Source of the DNA: Aquipseudomonas ullengensis
GTDB taxonomy: Bacteria > Pseudomonadota > Gammaproteobacteria > Pseudomonadales > Pseudomonadaceae
Assembly: GCF_014174475.1 (NCBI RefSeq)
Contig: NZ_JACJUD010000005.1
Coordinates: 186,001-250,000 of the forward strand
Reading direction: 5' to 3'
DNA: 64,000 nt
Position numbers and translations under genes: made by a program. Each line of letters opens with the position of its first letter. Position 1 is the first letter of the stretch. The notes under the pieces are model-generated. The model was not told the origin of the DNA, ran no database searches, and was given only the letters and a program-made list of their open reading frames with translations. Shown piece by piece: positions 18,914 through 27,334 of the stretch.

Positions 18914-19444
18914 ATGAACGACATACTTCTGGTGTGCTACTCGCGCACCGGCAATACCCACCTGGTCGCCGACGAACTGGCCCGGCTCACCGGCTGGCCG
19001 CTGGCCCTGATCAGCGACAGCGAGCCACGCGCCGGCCTGACAGGTGACCTGCGCTGCATGTACGACGCCTTCTTCAAGACCTGCCCGACGTTCCACTACC
19101 AGGGCCCCGACCTCGACCGTTTCGAGCATGTGGTGCTGCTCACCCCAGTGTGGATGAAAGGGCTGGCCGCCCCGCTGCGCGCCTTTCTCAGCGAGTACGA
19201 CCTGGGCGACAAGCGCGTCTCGGTGATCTGCACCCAGGGCGGGCGCGGCGGCTTCAATGCGGTGGAGGAAATCGCCACGCTGACCGGGCAGATCCCCTCG
19301 CCCGTACAGATCCTGCTGCAGCGCGAGGTATTGAGCGGGCTGTCGCCACAAAGCCTGGAAGATTTCGTGGTTCAGGTACTGGCCTCCAGCACCTACCAGC
19401 GTGACCGGCAGCGCTCGACCTGGCTGTCGCCGGTCGCGTCTTAG
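18914..19444 (+). CDS. flavodoxin-like protein
   Basis: The 176-residue protein opens with ILLVCYSRTGNTHLVADEL, the FMN phosphate-binding loop of flavodoxins (SxTGNT). It continues with VVLLTPVWMKGLAAPLRAFL and VSVICTQGGRGGFNAVEEI, matching the other two loops around the flavin. It should bind FMN and act as a cytoplasmic electron carrier or quinone/nitro reductase-like protein; the partner is unknown. ATG at 18914 has a perfect GGAGG seven bases upstream. The ANR box 86 bp upstream predicts induction at low oxygen. Confidence 0.9.
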   Translation: MNDILLVCYSRTGNTHLVADELARLTGWPLALISDSEPRAGLTGDLRCMYDAFFKTCPTFHYQGPDLDRFEHVVLLTPVWMKGLAAPLRAFLSEYDLGDKRVSVICTQGGRGGFNAVEEIATLTGQIPSPVQILLQREVLSGLSPQSLEDFVVQVLASSTYQRDRQRSTWLSPVAS

Positions 19445-19480
19445 CGCCTGCATAGGATATTTGCCCCTGCACCTCAGAAC

Positions 19481-19645
19481 GTAGGCTGGGTTAGCCGCCA
19501 ACACGATGCTCAGCTCTGGCAACTGAATGGGCAGCGGCGTAACCCAGCAGCGGGGCCACGGGACCGTGCATGCCGCGCTGGGTTACGCCGCGCCGAGCTT
19601 TTGCGACAAACGCGGGCAAACTTATGCACGGCTAACCCAGCCTAC
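19481..19645. repeat. nested REP-type inverted repeats (GTAGGCTGGGTTAGCCG family)
   Basis: The outer arms GTAGGCTGGGTTAGCCG (19481-19497) and its exact complement (19629-19645) enclose an inner pair. That inner pair is GGCGTAACCCAGC (19536-19548) and its exact complement (19577-19589). All four share the core TGGGTTA. They fill the space between the convergent flavodoxin-like and methyltransferase genes. Confidence 0.8.
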
Positions 19646-19670
19646 AGGCCCGCGCCAGCGGTACATGTCC

Positions 19671-20609
19671 TTAGCCCTGGGTAAACACCAGTGCCTTGAG
19701 GCCGCCTTCCGGCGTGCTTTCGGCAAACTCTGGCGGGTTATCCAGGCGCTGGACGAAGCGCAGGCTCGGCGCCTCGCGGGCCATTTCACCGAGCAGGAAT
19801 TCCAGGCCGATGGCCGGGTCATTGACGCAGGCCAGCACGCTGCCGTTGGCGGTCAGCAACTCCGGCAGGCGGCGCAAGACCTTCTGGTAGTCCTGGGTCA
19901 GCACGAAACTACCCTTCTGGAAACTTGGCGGGTCGATGATCACTAGGTCATAGGGCCCGCATTTGCGCAGCTTGCCCCAGGACTTGAACAGGTCATGGCC
20001 GAGGAACGTCACCCGGCTGACGTCATGCTGGTTCAGCCGGTGGTTGTCGCGACCACGGCTCAGCGCCGCGCGGGCCATGTCCAGGTTGACCACATGTTCA
20101 GCACCGCCAGCCAACGCCGCGACAGAGAAACCACAGGTGTAGGCGAACAGGTTAAGCACGCGCTGGCCCTGCGCCTGGGCTTGCACCCAACGCCGGCCCA
20201 GGCGCATGTCGAGGAACAGGCCATTGTTCTGCTTGCGCCCCAGGTCCAGCTTGTAGCGCAGACCATCCTCGCTGATCAGCCATTCCTCCAGCGGTTCGCC
20301 GAGCAGGTAGTCGGTACGGCTGTCGAGCAGATAACGGTGCTGCAGCAGCAGGCTGTGCGCACCACTGCGCTGCCAGACAGGCGTCTGGCTGAGCGCCAGG
20401 AGCATGGCGCTCAGCCCGGCCAGCTCAGCCTCCTCCGGCTCACGGAACAGCGACACCAGCAACACGCCTTGCAGCCAGTCGACGGTGAGCTGTTCGAGTC
20501 CCGGCCAGCAACGCCCGCGGCCGTGGAAAAGGCGGCGTGCGTCGGCGGGTACAGCGTCCAGGGCGGTCAGCAGGTGCTGCTGCAGGGTGGCGATGGCGTG
20601 CGGGTTCAT
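19671..20609 (-). CDS. class I SAM-dependent methyltransferase (RlmI/RlmK-like)
   Basis: The 312-residue protein contains the SAM-binding motif I VLNLFAYTCGFSVAALAGGA. An acidic motif II (VVNLDMARAAL) and the catalytic-loop motif DLVIIDPPSFQKGSF follow. This layout resembles the C-terminal methyltransferase domain of 23S rRNA methyltransferases such as RlmI and RlmK, but the RNA-binding PUA or THUMP domain is absent, so the substrate is uncertain. I chose ATG at 20609 because the upstream 42 codons look non-coding; its ribosome-binding site is weak. The gene is flanked by the putP terminator upstream and the REP repeats downstream. Confidence 0.85.
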   Translation of the reverse strand: MNPHAIATLQQHLLTALDAVPADARRLFHGRGRCWPGLEQLTVDWLQGVLLVSLFREPEEAELAGLSAMLLALSQTPVWQRSGAHSLLLQHRYLLDSRTDYLLGEPLEEWLISEDGLRYKLDLGRKQNNGLFLDMRLGRRWVQAQAQGQRVLNLFAYTCGFSVAALAGGAEHVVNLDMARAALSRGRDNHRLNQHDVSRVTFLGHDLFKSWGKLRKCGPYDLVIIDPPSFQKGSFVLTQDYQKVLRRLPELLTANGSVLACVNDPAIGLEFLLGEMAREAPSLRFVQRLDNPPEFAESTPEGGLKALVFTQG

Positions 20610-20692
20610 AACGACGTGTCTGGCTGCGAAAGCGCGCATTTTAAGCCGGATACGCTCGCCGTAGCTGTACGCCACGCGGCTAAATCGCAGGC

Positions 20693-20728
20693 AAAAAAAA
20701 CCGGCCCACACCGCGAGGCGTGGGCCGG
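20693..20728 (-). terminator. intrinsic terminator of putP
   Basis: On the minus strand CCGGCCCACGCC ... GGTGTGGGCCGG (20701-20728) forms a strong hairpin followed by eight T residues. It lies 55 bp beyond the putP stop codon. Confidence 0.92.
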
Positions 20729-20782
20729 AAAGCACTAGCAGGTTGTACGTGGCGCCCGACTAAGAGGCAGCCACGCATGCAA

Positions 20783-22273
20783 TCAGATGCTCGCGTCCTG
20801 GTATTCCTTCTCGGCTTCGTCGAAGCGCTTGAGCATGGAGCTGGACGGGCCATTGCCGATGCGGCTGAACACCAGGATGGCCAGGGTGGCCAGGATGAAT
20901 CCCGGGATGATTTCGTACAGACCCAGACCAACCCAGTTCTTCCACACCACCACGGTCACGGCACCGACGATCATGCCGGCCAGGGCGCCATTGCGGGTCA
21001 TGCCTTTCCACAGCAGGGAGAGGATCACCACCGGCCCGAAGGCGGCACCGAAGCCGGCCCAGGCGTAGGACACCAGGCCCAGCACGCGGTTTTCCGGGTT
21101 GGAAGCCAGGGCGATGGCGATCACCGCTACCAGCAGCACCATGGCGCGACCGACCCAGACCAGTTCGGTCTGGCTGGCACCCTTGCGCAGGAAGGCCTTG
21201 TAGAAGTCCTCGGTCAGAGCACTGGAGCACACCAGCAGCTGGCAGCTCAGGGTCGACATGACCGCCGCCAGGATGGCCGACAGCAGCACACCGGCAACCC
21301 ACGGGTTGAACAGGATCTTGGACAGCTCGATGAACACGCGCTCCGGGTTCTCGGTTACGGCGCCAGCCTGCTCCGGATGAGCGGCGAAGTAGGCGATACC
21401 GAAGAAGCCCACGGCAACCGCGCCGCCCAGGCAGAGGATCATCCAGGCCATGGAGATGCGACGGGCATTGGGGATCGACTTGACCGAATCCGCAGCCATG
21501 AAACGCGCCAGGATATGCGGCTGGCCAAAGTAGCCCAGCCCCCAGGCCATCAGCGAAATCACGCCGACGAAGGTCGCGCCCTTGAGCATGTCGAAGTTGG
21601 TCGCATTCTGCAGTTCGATGGCCGCGAAGGTGCTGTCCATGCCACCGGTGGCGACCATGACCATCACCGGGGTGAGGATCAGGGCGAAGATCATCAGGCT
21701 GGCCTGCACGGTGTCGGTCCAGCTCACTGCCAGGAAGCCACCGATAAAGGTGTAGGCGATGGTCGCGGCGGCACCGGCCCACAGGGCGGTTTCGTAGCTC
21801 ATGCCGAAGGTGCTTTCGAACAGGCGGGCACCGGCCACCACGCCCGAGGCGCAGTAGATGGTAAAGAACACCAGGATCACCACGGCCGAGAAGATGCGCA
21901 GCAGCTTGCTGTTGTCTTCGAAACGGTTGGTGAAGAAGTCCGGCAGAGTCAGGGCGTTGCCGTTGTGCTCGGTCTGCACGCGCAGACGGCCGGCGACGAA
22001 CAGCCAGTTCAGGTAGGCACCGACGATCAGGCCGATGGCGATCCAGCTTTCGGACAGGCCGGACATGTACACGGCGCCCGGCAGGCCCATCAGCAGCCAG
22101 CCGCTCATGTCGGAGGCGCCAGCGGACAGCGCGGTCACGAAGCTACCGAGGCTGCGGCCACCGAGGATGTAGTCGGAGAGGTTCTTGGTACGCAGGTAGG
22201 CAAAAAGGCCAATGAGAACCATCGCGGCGATATACACCACGAAGGTGATCAGCATGGGGGTACTAGCGGTCAT
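20783..22273 (-). CDS. putP: sodium/proline symporter
   Basis: The 496-residue inner-membrane protein imports proline with Na+. It has the sodium:solute symporter (SSS) layout of about 13 membrane helices, with signature stretches TKNLSDYILGGRSLGSFVTALSAGASDMSGWLLMG and GGFLAVSWTDTVQ, plus ILAAVMSTLSCQLLVCSSALTEDFY. The last holds the conserved Ser/Thr residues of the sodium site. ATG at 22273 has AGAGG nine bases upstream; the longer open frame is not used. putA is not adjacent on either side. The long upstream interval carries palindromes that may be regulatory. Confidence 0.96.
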   Translation of the reverse strand: MTASTPMLITFVVYIAAMVLIGLFAYLRTKNLSDYILGGRSLGSFVTALSAGASDMSGWLLMGLPGAVYMSGLSESWIAIGLIVGAYLNWLFVAGRLRVQTEHNGNALTLPDFFTNRFEDNSKLLRIFSAVVILVFFTIYCASGVVAGARLFESTFGMSYETALWAGAAATIAYTFIGGFLAVSWTDTVQASLMIFALILTPVMVMVATGGMDSTFAAIELQNATNFDMLKGATFVGVISLMAWGLGYFGQPHILARFMAADSVKSIPNARRISMAWMILCLGGAVAVGFFGIAYFAAHPEQAGAVTENPERVFIELSKILFNPWVAGVLLSAILAAVMSTLSCQLLVCSSALTEDFYKAFLRKGASQTELVWVGRAMVLLVAVIAIALASNPENRVLGLVSYAWAGFGAAFGPVVILSLLWKGMTRNGALAGMIVGAVTVVVWKNWVGLGLYEIIPGFILATLAILVFSRIGNGPSSSMLKRFDEAEKEYQDASI

Positions 22274-22607
22274 GGAGGATAACCTCTCGCTTGTTGTTAT
22301 GACGGCGCGGCGGTTGGCCACAGCCTGGTTGGCAGAAACGTCCGCTTGTGGCGAACGGGTGATCACGCCAGGGGCTTAACCCTGAGATTAGACAGATTGA
22401 TGCGTCCGCGCGCGGCGGTTCACCGCGCTTCCCTCCCGGAAACGGGGCTGATGCTCTGTCTAACACTTTGCAGGCAGCACCCAGGGTGCGTGCCGACAGT
22501 CGATGCCTTGCAACCCCATAAGCGAGGCGACAGCGAGCAATAGCTCCCTGTGGCCGGCAGGAGGGAGGCAGGACTCTAGTGGCGGTGGGATATCAGGTTC
22601 TTGCGAG

Positions 22608-22704
22608 AAACTCCGGAGTTTTTATAAAAAACTCCGAGAGGTGCAACTTTATAGATACGGCCGTTTGATTATTCCGGCCACTGGTTGCACCCAAAGGTGC
22701 AACC
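22608..22704. promoter_or_regulatory. cluster of palindromes in the 469-bp interval upstream of putP
   Basis: The interval 22274-22742 holds no convincing gene. It contains the perfect palindrome AAACTCCGGAGTTT (22608-22621), which runs into a T/A-rich near-palindrome. It also contains three copies of an 8-9 bp word: GGTGCAAC at 22640-22647, then GGTTGCACC and GGTGCAACC as inverted arms (22683-22704). These look like operator sites or a structured RNA at the end of the neighbouring globin transcript. No regulator can be assigned. Confidence 0.4.
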
Positions 22705-22742
22705 TAGAGCGTGCGCCGCCCTCTTGAGGGTCTACCTGCCGC

Positions 22743-23162
22743 CTAACGCTCGATCACCTGCGCACGCATCGGCGCCAGGCGCGCCAGCAGGCGGTTCTGC
22801 ATCGGCACGCTGACGCCCTCGCTGTCCATGGCATCGATCAGGTCTTCGACCAGGGCGTTGAAGTCGCTGCGGGTCAGGTTCATGCCCTTGTGGCTCTCTT
22901 CCATGCTGTCGCCGGTGTATTCACAGGGCCCGCCGGCCTCAACGCAGACCTGCTCGACCAGCTTGTCGCGCAGGCGCTCGATGTCGATTTCCTGGAAGCG
23001 CTCGGAAATGCGCGGGTTGCGCGCGGCGTTGAGCAGCATGCCTTCGACGATGCGGGTGATGCCCTCCCGCTCGCCGAGGCCGCGATATAGGCTGTCGTCC
23101 TTGGGCGGCTGGGTGGCGCAGGCCGTCAACGCGAGGGCCAGGACGAGGAACAGATAACGCAT
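22743..23162 (-). CDS. lipoprotein with group 1 truncated haemoglobin fold
   Basis: The 139-residue protein has a lipoprotein signal (lipobox LTAC, Cys near 15). A truncated-globin domain follows: SLYRGLGEREGITRIVEGMLLNAARNPRI is helix A-B-like and ESHKGMNLTRSDFNALVEDLIDAM holds the probable haem-ligating proximal His. Group 1 truncated globins bind O2, NO or CO, and here the domain should sit in the periplasm or on the membrane. It is the last gene of a four-gene minus-strand operon, 2 bp behind the DUF3034 gene, so it may work with the EAL protein encoded there. Confidence 0.82.
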   Translation of the reverse strand: MRYLFLVLALALTACATQPPKDDSLYRGLGEREGITRIVEGMLLNAARNPRISERFQEIDIERLRDKLVEQVCVEAGGPCEYTGDSMEESHKGMNLTRSDFNALVEDLIDAMDSEGVSVPMQNRLLARLAPMRAQVIER

Positions 23163-23164
23163 GC

Positions 23165-24025
23165 TCAGAAACTCCCCTGCAGGGACAGGTAGGCGCCGTC
23201 CTGGTTATCCAGCCCGGCGATCTCGCCGAGGCGCGCGTAGGCCAGCACCACGGCCAGGTGTTTGTTGGGGAAGTAGCCGAGGAACACATCCGACCAGTCG
23301 TTCTCGCCGGCAAAATTGAGGTTGTCCGGCTTCTCGCGGTACTCCACACCCAGCGCCCAGCGCGGGTTGAACAGCACCGCCACGGAGCCTTCCTTCAATA
23401 CCGAATGCTTGTCGCGGCGGTCGCCGCCGAAGCCCAGCAGGCCCTGCTCGTTGGCCCGGCTGTAGCGCAAGTTGCCGTTGAGCAGCAGGTTGTAGCCAAA
23501 GGCGCCACCGAGAAACAGCCGGCTGGCGGCAAGATAGCCTTCGGTGTCTTCGTCGCGCTGGGCGCCGACCAAACTCGGCACCAGGAAGTCCTTCTGCCGC
23601 TTGTGCTCGATACCCAGCGACACTTGCGGCAGGCGGTCGTAGATCAGGTCGCCGAACAGGCGCACCTTGAGGCCGAAAATATCCTGGCTGAGGCTGTTGT
23701 CCGGCAGGCTCAGGTCGCGGGCCAGGGTGCCCAGATCGAAACGCTGGCGGGCGTAGGACAGTTCCACGCGGTTGTCGTAGGACGCCGCCACGCCGGCGAC
23801 ATCCAGGCGGTAGTCGCCCGTCTCGACCCGTGTGGCGAAGGCCGTGGCGCCCCACTCGCCCTGCTCGCCATAACCCGCGAGCACAGCCCAGGGCACGATG
23901 CCGCCGCCGGCCGCGCCGTCGATGCTGGTGGCACCACCGGTGGCCAGCAGGCGGCCCTTGTCTGCGGCCAGCGCCAGCCCCGGCAACAGCAGGGCGAACA
24001 GAACCCGCGAGAGGTTGCGCGGCAT
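23165..24025 (-). CDS. DUF3034 family outer-membrane-like protein
   Basis: The 286-residue protein starts with a signal peptide (ending ALAAD). It then has the family opening GRLLATGGATSIDGAAGGGIVPWAVLAGYG and alternating beta-strand-like segments, ending in AYLSLQGSF with a terminal Phe as in outer-membrane barrels. The family (DUF3034) has no known function. The ribosome-binding site (GGAG) lies in the end of the EAL gene and the intergenic gap is 1 bp, so the genes are coupled. It may carry a solute through the outer membrane or assemble with the globin lipoprotein. Confidence 0.85.
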   Translation of the reverse strand: MPRNLSRVLFALLLPGLALAADKGRLLATGGATSIDGAAGGGIVPWAVLAGYGEQGEWGATAFATRVETGDYRLDVAGVAASYDNRVELSYARQRFDLGTLARDLSLPDNSLSQDIFGLKVRLFGDLIYDRLPQVSLGIEHKRQKDFLVPSLVGAQRDEDTEGYLAASRLFLGGAFGYNLLLNGNLRYSRANEQGLLGFGGDRRDKHSVLKEGSVAVLFNPRWALGVEYREKPDNLNFAGENDWSDVFLGYFPNKHLAVVLAYARLGEIAGLDNQDGAYLSLQGSF

Positions 24026-24026
24026 A

Positions 24027-26375
24027 TCAGTGCTCCGTGGCCAGGGTGGAACTCAGCGGTTGCCGCACCCAGCTCTCGAACTGGGCGGGCGGCAGCGGCT
24101 TGTTGATCAGGTAACCCTGGGCCGTGTCGCAGTTCCAGCGCCGCAGCAGGTCCAGGATGTAGCTGTATTCGACGCCCTCGGCCACCACCTTGAGGCCGAG
24201 GCTGTGGCTCATCTCGATGGTCGAGCGGACGATCACCGCATCTTCGCTGTGCTCGTCGAGGTCGCGGATAAACGACTGGTCGATCTTCAGCTCCTGCACC
24301 GGCATGCGCTTGAGCTGGGCCAGGGACGAATAGCCGGTGCCGAAGTCGTCCACCGACAGGTGAATGCCGCAGGCGCGCAGGCTGTGCAGCACTTCCAGGG
24401 CCAGCTGCGGGTCCTGCATCATCGCGCTCTCGGTGATTTCGAACACCAGTTGCTCGGCCGCTACCCCATGGCGCGCCAGCAATTGCCCGACCTGTTCGGC
24501 CAGGCCGCGATTGACCAGGTCATCGGCGGAGATATTCAGCGACACCTGCAGGCGCAGGCCGCGCTGGTTCCACTCGTGCAACTGGCGCACGGCCTCCTCG
24601 ATCACCCAGGTCGTGAGGATCTGGATGCTGCCGGTGCGTTCGGCCAGCGGAATGAATTCGCCCGGCGAAACCATCCCGTATTGCGGATGAACCCAGCGCA
24701 GCAGCGCCTCGGCAGCCGTCACCCGGCCGGCGCGGATATCCAGTTTGGGCTGGTAATACAGCAGCAGCTCGCCATTTTGCGCGGCGTGGCGCAGGTCGCG
24801 TACCAGGTTGACCTGGCGCTGGTGCGCGGCGTCGCTGCCCTGCTGGTAGACCTGCAAACGGCCGGGTTGCTGGGCCGCATCCTGCAGAGCGATGGCGGCG
24901 CGGCGCAGCAGCTCTTCCGGAGTTTCACCGTGGGCAGGAAAGGCGGCGATGCCGATGGCGCAATCCAGCACCACGCTCAGGCTACCGATCTGCATGGGCT
25001 TGAGCAGCATCTGTTGCAGCTTGTCCGCCGCTGCCACCGCGCTGTCGCTGTCACTGTTCTCCAGCAACAGCAGCATTTCATCGGCCACCAGCCGCGCCAT
25101 GCTGTCGCCGGGACGCAGGGTGGCCTGCAGGCGCCGGCTGAACTGTTGCAGGCACAGGTCGGCACCGTCGGCGCCGCAGCTTTCGTGGAGGGTGCGGAAG
25201 TTGGCGATACCAAAGTGCAGCAGCGCCGTCGGCCGCGCGGCGGTGATCGCGCTGCCCAGCCGCTCCAGCGCCAGGGTACGGTTGGGCAACCCGGTCAGCG
25301 GGTCATGCAGGGCGTTGTGCGCCAGTTGCCGCTCGCGTTCGGCGATATCACCCTGCATGCGCCGCAGGGCCTGGGCCAGGCTGCCCAGCTCATCGCTGCG
25401 GCGCACCTCGATGGCGGTCTGGTAGTCGCCCTGGCCGACCCGCTCGGCCACCTGCGCCAACTGGCGCACCGGCTGCGACAGGCTGCGCGCCAGGAGCAAG
25501 GCACCCAGCAGGGAGCCGAAGAATGCTGCCAGGGCGATCAATAGAATGTCGTGATCCAGCGGGGCGAACGCCGCTTCGGCCTGGTCGACGGATTTGTGCA
25601 GCAGCGCCAGCACTTGATAATCCGGGCCGCTGGCCAGGGTGCGCCACTCGCCCAGATAACGCTGGCCGCCGGCCTCCAGCAGGCGGCTGCCGCTGTCCAG
25701 GCGCTGCTCGAGGATTTCTTCACGCAGGCGCTCGTGCAGCGCGGCCGGCAAGGTACTGATCCAGCCGACAGGCCGGCCCTGCTCGATCGACACCAGCGTC
25801 AACTCCAGGTGGGTCAGGCCGCGCAGCTCCTGGGCCAGTTCCTCGTCGACATGAAAACCCATGACCACCCGGGCAATCGGCAGCGGCGCGTTGACCGTGG
25901 CCTCCACCAGCAGGAACACCTCGCCATCGATGGGCAGCAGGAACACCTGGGCGCCCTGCCCTTGCCGCTCGTGCATCTGCAGGGCCAGGCGGCTGACCGA
26001 ATCGGCGTCGATGCGCTCGTCGGTGCTGACCTGCAGGCTGCCGTCCAGGCCGAGCAGCATCACGGTGCCGGCGTTGATCCGCGCGCCGTGGTTGGCCAGG
26101 GCCGAGCGGATGGTCTCCTGGTCACCGCTGGCCACTGCATCCTTGAAGCCGAAATCCGCCGCCAACACCTGCACCGCGTCATGCAGCTGGCGGCCGCGCA
26201 CGGCCAGCAACTGCTCGAACACCCGGCCGCCTACGCCCAGTTCTTCACGCAGCTGATTCTGCACCGCCACCCCGGTAGCGGCCTTGACCGAGAAATACAG
26301 CGCACCGACCACCACCACCAGCAGCAGGATCAACACACTGGCGATGCGCGCCTGGAAACTATTGCTGAACTTCAC
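24027..26375 (-). CDS. membrane sensor with degenerate GGDEF and intact EAL domain
   Basis: The 782-residue protein has a membrane helix (about 13-33), a periplasmic sensor domain of about 250 residues, a second helix, a HAMP segment, a GGDEF-like domain and an EAL domain. The cyclase signature is degenerate: RLVADEM stands where RxGGDEF is expected, so cyclase activity is unlikely. The EAL motif (AAEALLRW) and DDFGTGYSSL are intact, so it should hydrolyse cyclic di-GMP. GTG at 26375 is chosen because AAGG lies upstream and it overlaps the cupredoxin-like gene by 17 bp; ATG at 26396 is an alternative. It is the second gene of the operon and the likely cytoplasmic output of whatever the neighbours sense. 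Confidence 0.87.
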   Translation of the reverse strand: MKFSNSFQARIASVLILLLVVVVGALYFSVKAATGVAVQNQLREELGVGGRVFEQLLAVRGRQLHDAVQVLAADFGFKDAVASGDQETIRSALANHGARINAGTVMLLGLDGSLQVSTDERIDADSVSRLALQMHERQGQGAQVFLLPIDGEVFLLVEATVNAPLPIARVVMGFHVDEELAQELRGLTHLELTLVSIEQGRPVGWISTLPAALHERLREEILEQRLDSGSRLLEAGGQRYLGEWRTLASGPDYQVLALLHKSVDQAEAAFAPLDHDILLIALAAFFGSLLGALLLARSLSQPVRQLAQVAERVGQGDYQTAIEVRRSDELGSLAQALRRMQGDIAERERQLAHNALHDPLTGLPNRTLALERLGSAITAARPTALLHFGIANFRTLHESCGADGADLCLQQFSRRLQATLRPGDSMARLVADEMLLLLENSDSDSAVAAADKLQQMLLKPMQIGSLSVVLDCAIGIAAFPAHGETPEELLRRAAIALQDAAQQPGRLQVYQQGSDAAHQRQVNLVRDLRHAAQNGELLLYYQPKLDIRAGRVTAAEALLRWVHPQYGMVSPGEFIPLAERTGSIQILTTWVIEEAVRQLHEWNQRGLRLQVSLNISADDLVNRGLAEQVGQLLARHGVAAEQLVFEITESAMMQDPQLALEVLHSLRACGIHLSVDDFGTGYSSLAQLKRMPVQELKIDQSFIRDLDEHSEDAVIVRSTIEMSHSLGLKVVAEGVEYSYILDLLRRWNCDTAQGYLINKPLPPAQFESWVRQPLSSTLATEH

Positions 26376-27045
26376 GCGTCGCCTTCTTGAACGCATCGCC
26401 AAAGGCGCTGGGCTTGGGAGCCGTGGGGATGGCAGCGGCCGCGCCGCCGACCAGTTGCAGGGTAAAACGCTGCTGCGCACCCGACTGCGCCACGTTTACC
26501 TCGCCCGCCGGCACCGGCAGCATGTTCGGGCTTTGCGGGTGCCACAGGGTCGCCTGGTAGGTGCCCGCCGGCAGGTCGTCGATCTGCAGCTTGCCGGCGG
26601 CGTCGCTGACGGCGAACCAGGCGTCGTCGGTGACATACACATAGCCGAGCATCCAGTCGTGGATATTGCAGCCGAGCACCACCACGCCAGGCTTGTCGAA
26701 CACCACCGGTTCGCTGGGCGTGCCCTGGTAAAGGCGCAGTTCGAAGCGCTTGGTCGGCGAGAAGGAATAAACCTGATGGCGGATGTTGTCGCTGTTGGGG
26801 AATTGCACCGCGGTACCGCTGCGCACAGCCAGTACGGTGGGGGCGAACTGCTTGTCGCGCTGGTCCATGATGCCCGGCGCCGGCACGGCACTGGCGCCCG
26901 AACCGGCCAGACTGAGCACCGCATTGCCCAGCGGGCGACCGGCGTCGTCGCGCAGCTCGGCGCTCAGGCTGGCGGCGTGCACACTCTGGCCGACAAGCGC
27001 CAGGCAAATGACAAGGAGGGCAAATTGGGTCATGCGGATTCCCAT
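26359..27045 (-). CDS. periplasmic cupredoxin-like protein (methylamine-utilisation-like)
   Basis: The 228-residue protein has a signal peptide (ending SVHA) and a beta-sandwich with the residues of a type 1 copper site. These are a His in NIRHQVYSF and the cluster GCNIHDWM giving Cys, His and Met. It also carries DDLPAGTYQATLWHP, a carboxypeptidase-regulatory-like segment. The closest annotations I recall are methylamine utilization protein, although no mau genes are present. ATG at 27045 gives the signal peptide a positive charge; ATG at 27033 is an alternative. It is the first gene of the operon with the EAL protein, DUF3034 protein and globin lipoprotein, suggesting that copper or a redox change is the signal. 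Confidence 0.78.
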   Translation of the reverse strand: MGIRMTQFALLVICLALVGQSVHAASLSAELRDDAGRPLGNAVLSLAGSGASAVPAPGIMDQRDKQFAPTVLAVRSGTAVQFPNSDNIRHQVYSFSPTKRFELRLYQGTPSEPVVFDKPGVVVLGCNIHDWMLGYVYVTDDAWFAVSDAAGKLQIDDLPAGTYQATLWHPQSPNMLPVPAGEVNVAQSGAQQRFTLQLVGGAAAAIPTAPKPSAFGDAFKKATREVQQ

Positions 27046-27334
27046 ACCCCCGCAGTGCGGGGCGGCAAGCTGAATACATGCCGTCCTGGCAAACATCTTG
27101 TACTTTTCAGCAGAGTAGCTGAGGCCACGGTGAAGATCACGCGGCAATCCGGGCCGCCGCAACAGGCCTGCCCAGCCCTCGGCGCTGCAGCTCTACCCTG
27201 CACTTTAGCGGCGGTTCATCGTAAGCTTCGCCATCGATAGCGATCTGACCTGCAACAGGCCTGAGCTGGGGCCGCACTGCGTCAGCACGCTGAAACCGCT
27301 TTTCGCGTCAGCGACACCCTGTGAGGACCTTGAA

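Noticed and set aside
20720..22282. 520-codon plus-strand frame opposite putP, rich in His/Gln/Gly
   Set aside because: The His- and Gln-rich composition comes from reading the helix codons of putP backwards.
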